From Frankia sp. AgB1.9 (GTDB lineage Bacteria > Actinomycetota > Actinomycetes > Frankiales > Frankiaceae), in contig NZ_JADWYX010000045.1 in assembly GCF_016786355.1 (NCBI RefSeq), forward strand, positions 1 to 64,000: 64,000 bases of DNA. The letters are read 5' to 3'. Positions 61,661-64,000 of this stretch are shown in pieces. Below the pieces are notes generated by a model. It searched no databases, was not told the origin of the DNA, and was given only the letters and a program-made list of their open reading frames with translations. How positions within the stretch are numbered: position 1 is the first letter of the stretch; each line of letters begins with the position of its first letter. A program made the translations under genes and the position numbers.

Positions 61661-62950
61661 TCAGCCGGCCGAGCCAGCGGCCGCGAGGTCGGCCAGAAGG
61701 TCGGGGAGGACCAGTTCCTCGTCGATGCGGACGGCGTGCCGCTCCAGGGCTCGCCGCAGCTCTGGGTCCCAGGGCGCGTCGACGGGCCGGCCGGTCAGCT
61801 CACCACCGCCGACGGCGAGTGCGGCCAGGTAGGCCGTGGAATCGAACCGCCAGGGCCGCCAGGCGATCCGATCCAGCAGGCCGCCGGCGATCCGCAGGCC
61901 GCCCCAGTCGAAGTCGCCGTGGTAGACGAACCGAGCGCCGTCGCCGGCCAGAGCGTCGAGCAGGCTGAGGACCGCGGTCGACGGTTGGCCCGACACGCAG
62001 ACAAGGGGTGGAGCGGCGGCGCCCAGCTCGTCGGCCGCGCTGGCCAGCACGATCGGGTTCTCGCAGAGGAAGACGGTGCGCGCGCCGGCGCCCAGTTCTG
62101 CCTGGTGCTGGCCGTGGCTGAGCTGGCGCAGTGTCAACACGCAGGGTTCGCCGGCCTGGCTCGCGGCGGCGAGGATCCGCCCGGTCGAGGTCACGGAGCC
62201 GCCTGGTACGCCCAGGCACAGCACGGTGGACGACAGGTCGTCGCGGTGTACGCCGACGGCGGCCCAGGCGGCGCGGCGGCCCGCGGCGGAGCCGTCGCCG
62301 GTCGGGCTGGAGCCGCCCAGCACCCGGACCGCGGGCAGCACGAGCGTCGTCAGTGGCCGACCGTCGTCCAGGGCGTGGGCGTCGCCGGCGCAGGCAGCGG
62401 CCAGTCGGCCGAGCGCGACGCCAGGCGACGGCAGCTCGTCGAGCACCGCTCTGAGCCCGCGCACCAGCGGCCCGGCCGCCTGCGGGGTCCCCGCCAGCCG
62501 GCGCAGCGTGCCGGTGCCGTCCAGCCAGCTCAGCCAGGCCGCGAGACTCGGGCGCGCGGCGACGAGGGCATCCAGCGGCGCCCGCGCGGCCGACCAGGCC
62601 GATGCCTCGGCGGCCGCGGCTGCGGCCAGATCCTGGACCGGGCCGGTCAACAGCCGGACGGCCTCGGCGAGCCCGCCGGGCGCCGCGCCGCTGGTGCGCA
62701 ACAGGGCGTCAACGTCGTCCAGGGACACCGACAGCGACGTGCCGGCACCTGCCCGACGGCCGAGGAGCAGCTCGGCGGCCCGCCGCTGCTCCTGACTGGC
62801 ATTGCCGAGGGTGACGATGCCGGTGAGCGGTCGGCCCTGTTCGAGGCGGCGCCGGGCGCGGCTCACCAGCCAGCCCGTGTGCTCACCGCCCAGCAGCCGG
62901 CCGAGTCGCTCGCTCCCGCCGCCCGGCTCGGTCGCGGTGTCTGGTTCCAT
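61661..62950 (-). CDS. jetD: Wadjet type II nuclease subunit JetD (TIGR02679/DUF2399)
   Basis: 429 residues. The C-terminal DUF2399 Toprim-like domain shows the glutamate in FLCENPIVL and the DxD in YHGDFDWGGLRIAG, as in topoisomerase-VI-A-like nucleases. The N-terminal half is the TIGR02679 region. JetD cuts small circular DNA that the SMC-like JetABC complex has looped. Its start overlaps the stop of jetC (TGATG). Catalytic residues are intact. Confidence 0.9.
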   Translation of the reverse strand: MEPDTATEPGGGSERLGRLLGGEHTGWLVSRARRRLEQGRPLTGIVTLGNASQEQRRAAELLLGRRAGAGTSLSVSLDDVDALLRTSGAAPGGLAEAVRLLTGPVQDLAAAAAAEASAWSAARAPLDALVAARPSLAAWLSWLDGTGTLRRLAGTPQAAGPLVRGLRAVLDELPSPGVALGRLAAACAGDAHALDDGRPLTTLVLPAVRVLGGSSPTGDGSAAGRRAAWAAVGVHRDDLSSTVLCLGVPGGSVTSTGRILAAASQAGEPCVLTLRQLSHGQHQAELGAGARTVFLCENPIVLASAADELGAAAPPLVCVSGQPSTAVLSLLDALAGDGARFVYHGDFDWGGLRIAGGLLDRIAWRPWRFDSTAYLAALAVGGGELTGRPVDAPWDPELRRALERHAVRIDEELVLPDLLADLAAAGSAG

Positions 62951-64000
62951 CAGTCGAACGGAAGCAGGGCGTCGGCGTCGGGCGCGTCCTGCGCGGCCCG
63001 CGGTGGCTCGGGCAGCCGCGGCGCCGGCCGGCTGAGCCGGGACCTGGCGCTACCGTCCCAGCGCCAGGGAGTGACCAGGACAGCGTCGACGCCGTCGCGG
63101 CGGGAGAGCTGGGCGATCGCCAGGCCGGGTACCTCCGGGTAGCAGCCCCACTCGCGTTCGCTCGTCATCACGACGTCCAGGTCGAACGCGGCGAGCAGGC
63201 CGAGGCACTTCGCGCGAGAGTCGTCGTCGACGCCTGCGAAGGCCTCGTCCAGGGCGATGAGGCGCGGCGCCCGCTGGCTGCCGGCCGAGTCGTAGAACGA
63301 GGAGGCGGCGGCGAACAGCGGCACCGACGCGGCGAGTACCCGCTCGCCGCCCGACGCCGGACCGGTCGCCGTGCGCCACACCCCGTCCTGGAACCGCTGG
63401 ACGGCGAACTCGTGCCAACGCCGGTAGTCGAGCGCGCGGGTCAGCTGCTCGGCCCAGCCTCCGCTGGTGTCCGCGCTGTGCTCCTTGCCGATCTCGTCCT
63501 GGAGGAAGGCTCCGACCGCGGCCCGGTCGGCCGCGCTCCACGCGTCGGTGGTCTGCCGCAGCAGCCGGTCGCGGACCGGGGTGAGACCGTCGGGCGCGGT
63601 GCGGGCGGTCCGCCACTGCAGCCGCAGCCGCATCCCGGTCGAGGTCGGCCGGGTCTCCAGCGCGGCGTTGATCTGGCGGACCTGCTCCTCGGCGGAGCTG
63701 ATCAGCTCCTGGAGCGCGCCGGCGACCTCGTTGACCAGGTGGTTCTCCAGGATCTCCCGTTCCTTCGCCGAGAGCAGCAGGGCTCGCTGCTCGGTCTCGG
63801 CGACGAGTGCCTCGACCAGGGCGGGGACGTCCTGCCGGCGGCCCTGGAACAGCACGTCGACGACGATCACCCCGTCGGCGACCACCATCCCGACCGTGTG
63901 ACCATGCCGGGACAGCGCGTCGGTGAGGACCTTATGCTCGGCGGACACCCGCTGTTGGACCAGCTCCCACCGGCGGTCGGCCTCGTCGACGGCGTCGAGC
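62950..64000 (-). CDS. jetC: Wadjet type II SMC-like ATPase JetC (TIGR02680), 3' part
   Basis: At least 350 C-terminal residues. The frame stays open to the window edge, so the gene begins beyond 64000. The GTG at 63948 is internal. Coiled-coil-like charged helices (to about 63600) lead to an ABC head with signature TGPASGGERVLA, Walker B LIALDEAFAGVDDD and H-loop-region DVVMTSE. It is the loop-extruding motor of the anti-plasmid system. jetA (TIGR02677) and jetB (TIGR02678) should lie just right of the window. Confidence 0.9.
   Translation of the reverse strand, partial: LDAVDEADRRWELVQQRVSAEHKVLTDALSRHGHTVGMVVADGVIVVDVLFQGRRQDVPALVEALVAETEQRALLLSAKEREILENHLVNEVAGALQELISSAEEQVRQINAALETRPTSTGMRLRLQWRTARTAPDGLTPVRDRLLRQTTDAWSAADRAAVGAFLQDEIGKEHSADTSGGWAEQLTRALDYRRWHEFAVQRFQDGVWRTATGPASGGERVLAASVPLFAAASSFYDSAGSQRAPRLIALDEAFAGVDDDSRAKCLGLLAAFDLDVVMTSEREWGCYPEVPGLAIAQLSRRDGVDAVLVTPWRWDGSARSRLSRPAPRLPEPPRAAQDAPDADALLPFD

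Overview
The window is very GC-rich (>70%) and reads as chromosome of a filamentous, soil-type actinobacterium. A Frankiaceae-like organism is my best guess. This rests on gene style: many paralogous CoA-ligases, P450s and acyl-CoA dehydrogenases, frequent GTG/TTG starts, an SCO5389-type protein and a Wadjet locus. I could not test it by database search. Genes are packed in translationally coupled operons (ATGA, GTGA, TGATG overlaps). I saw no rRNA, tRNA, CRISPR array or insertion sequence. The first 60 bases are pure G/C with C-runs and look like a contig end.

Region A (74-32700) is a catabolic island for an acyl-CoA-activated compound, possibly a steroid, terpenoid or other cyclic side chain. 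It encodes two P450s, two SDRs, a CUT2-type ABC importer, an acyl-CoA ligase and two enoyl-CoA hydratase-fold enzymes. It also has a double-length CoA-transferase, a Rieske oxygenase and two aldehyde dehydrogenases. Two modules pair a cysteine-less thiolase (Ltp2-like aldolase) with a DUF35 protein, and there is a single acyl-CoA dehydrogenase plus a heteromeric pair. Three TetR regulators are present. Seven intergenic copies of one palindrome, CCTAW-N5-KTAGG, sit at the promoters between 2.3 and 20.9 kb and tie most of this island into one regulon.

Region B (32760-45431) is a complete lower and nearly complete upper aromatic meta-cleavage pathway of hca/mhp type. It has a Rieske dioxygenase (alpha, beta, ferredoxin; no reductase gene here), cis-diol dehydrogenase, class III extradiol dioxygenase MhpB, C-C hydrolase MhpC, hydratase MhpD, acetaldehyde dehydrogenase MhpF and aldolase MhpE. 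A CoA ligase, an IclR regulator and an XRE-cupin regulator accompany it. A second palindrome, GTGTKCC-N7-GGMACAC, lies 3 nt upstream of matching -35/-10 elements at three promoters and also between the divergent dioxygenase operons.

Region C (45457-52875) holds a haloacetate-dehalogenase-like hydrolase, a GMC alcohol oxidase/dehydrogenase with an aldehyde dehydrogenase, an AcoR-like activator and a membrane diguanylate cyclase.

Region D (52931-59659) has a TIGR03084 protein, a CoA ligase and a CocE-type hydrolase in one operon, divergent from a secreted alpha/beta hydrolase. Both promoters carry the Region B palindrome, so ester hydrolysis at 57 kb is probably co-regulated with aromatic catabolism. 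A VOC protein follows.

Region E (59820-64000) contains an SCO5389-family protein, a membrane PP2C/SpoIIE phosphatase and the 3' part of a type II Wadjet anti-plasmid operon (jetD complete, jetC cut by the window edge).
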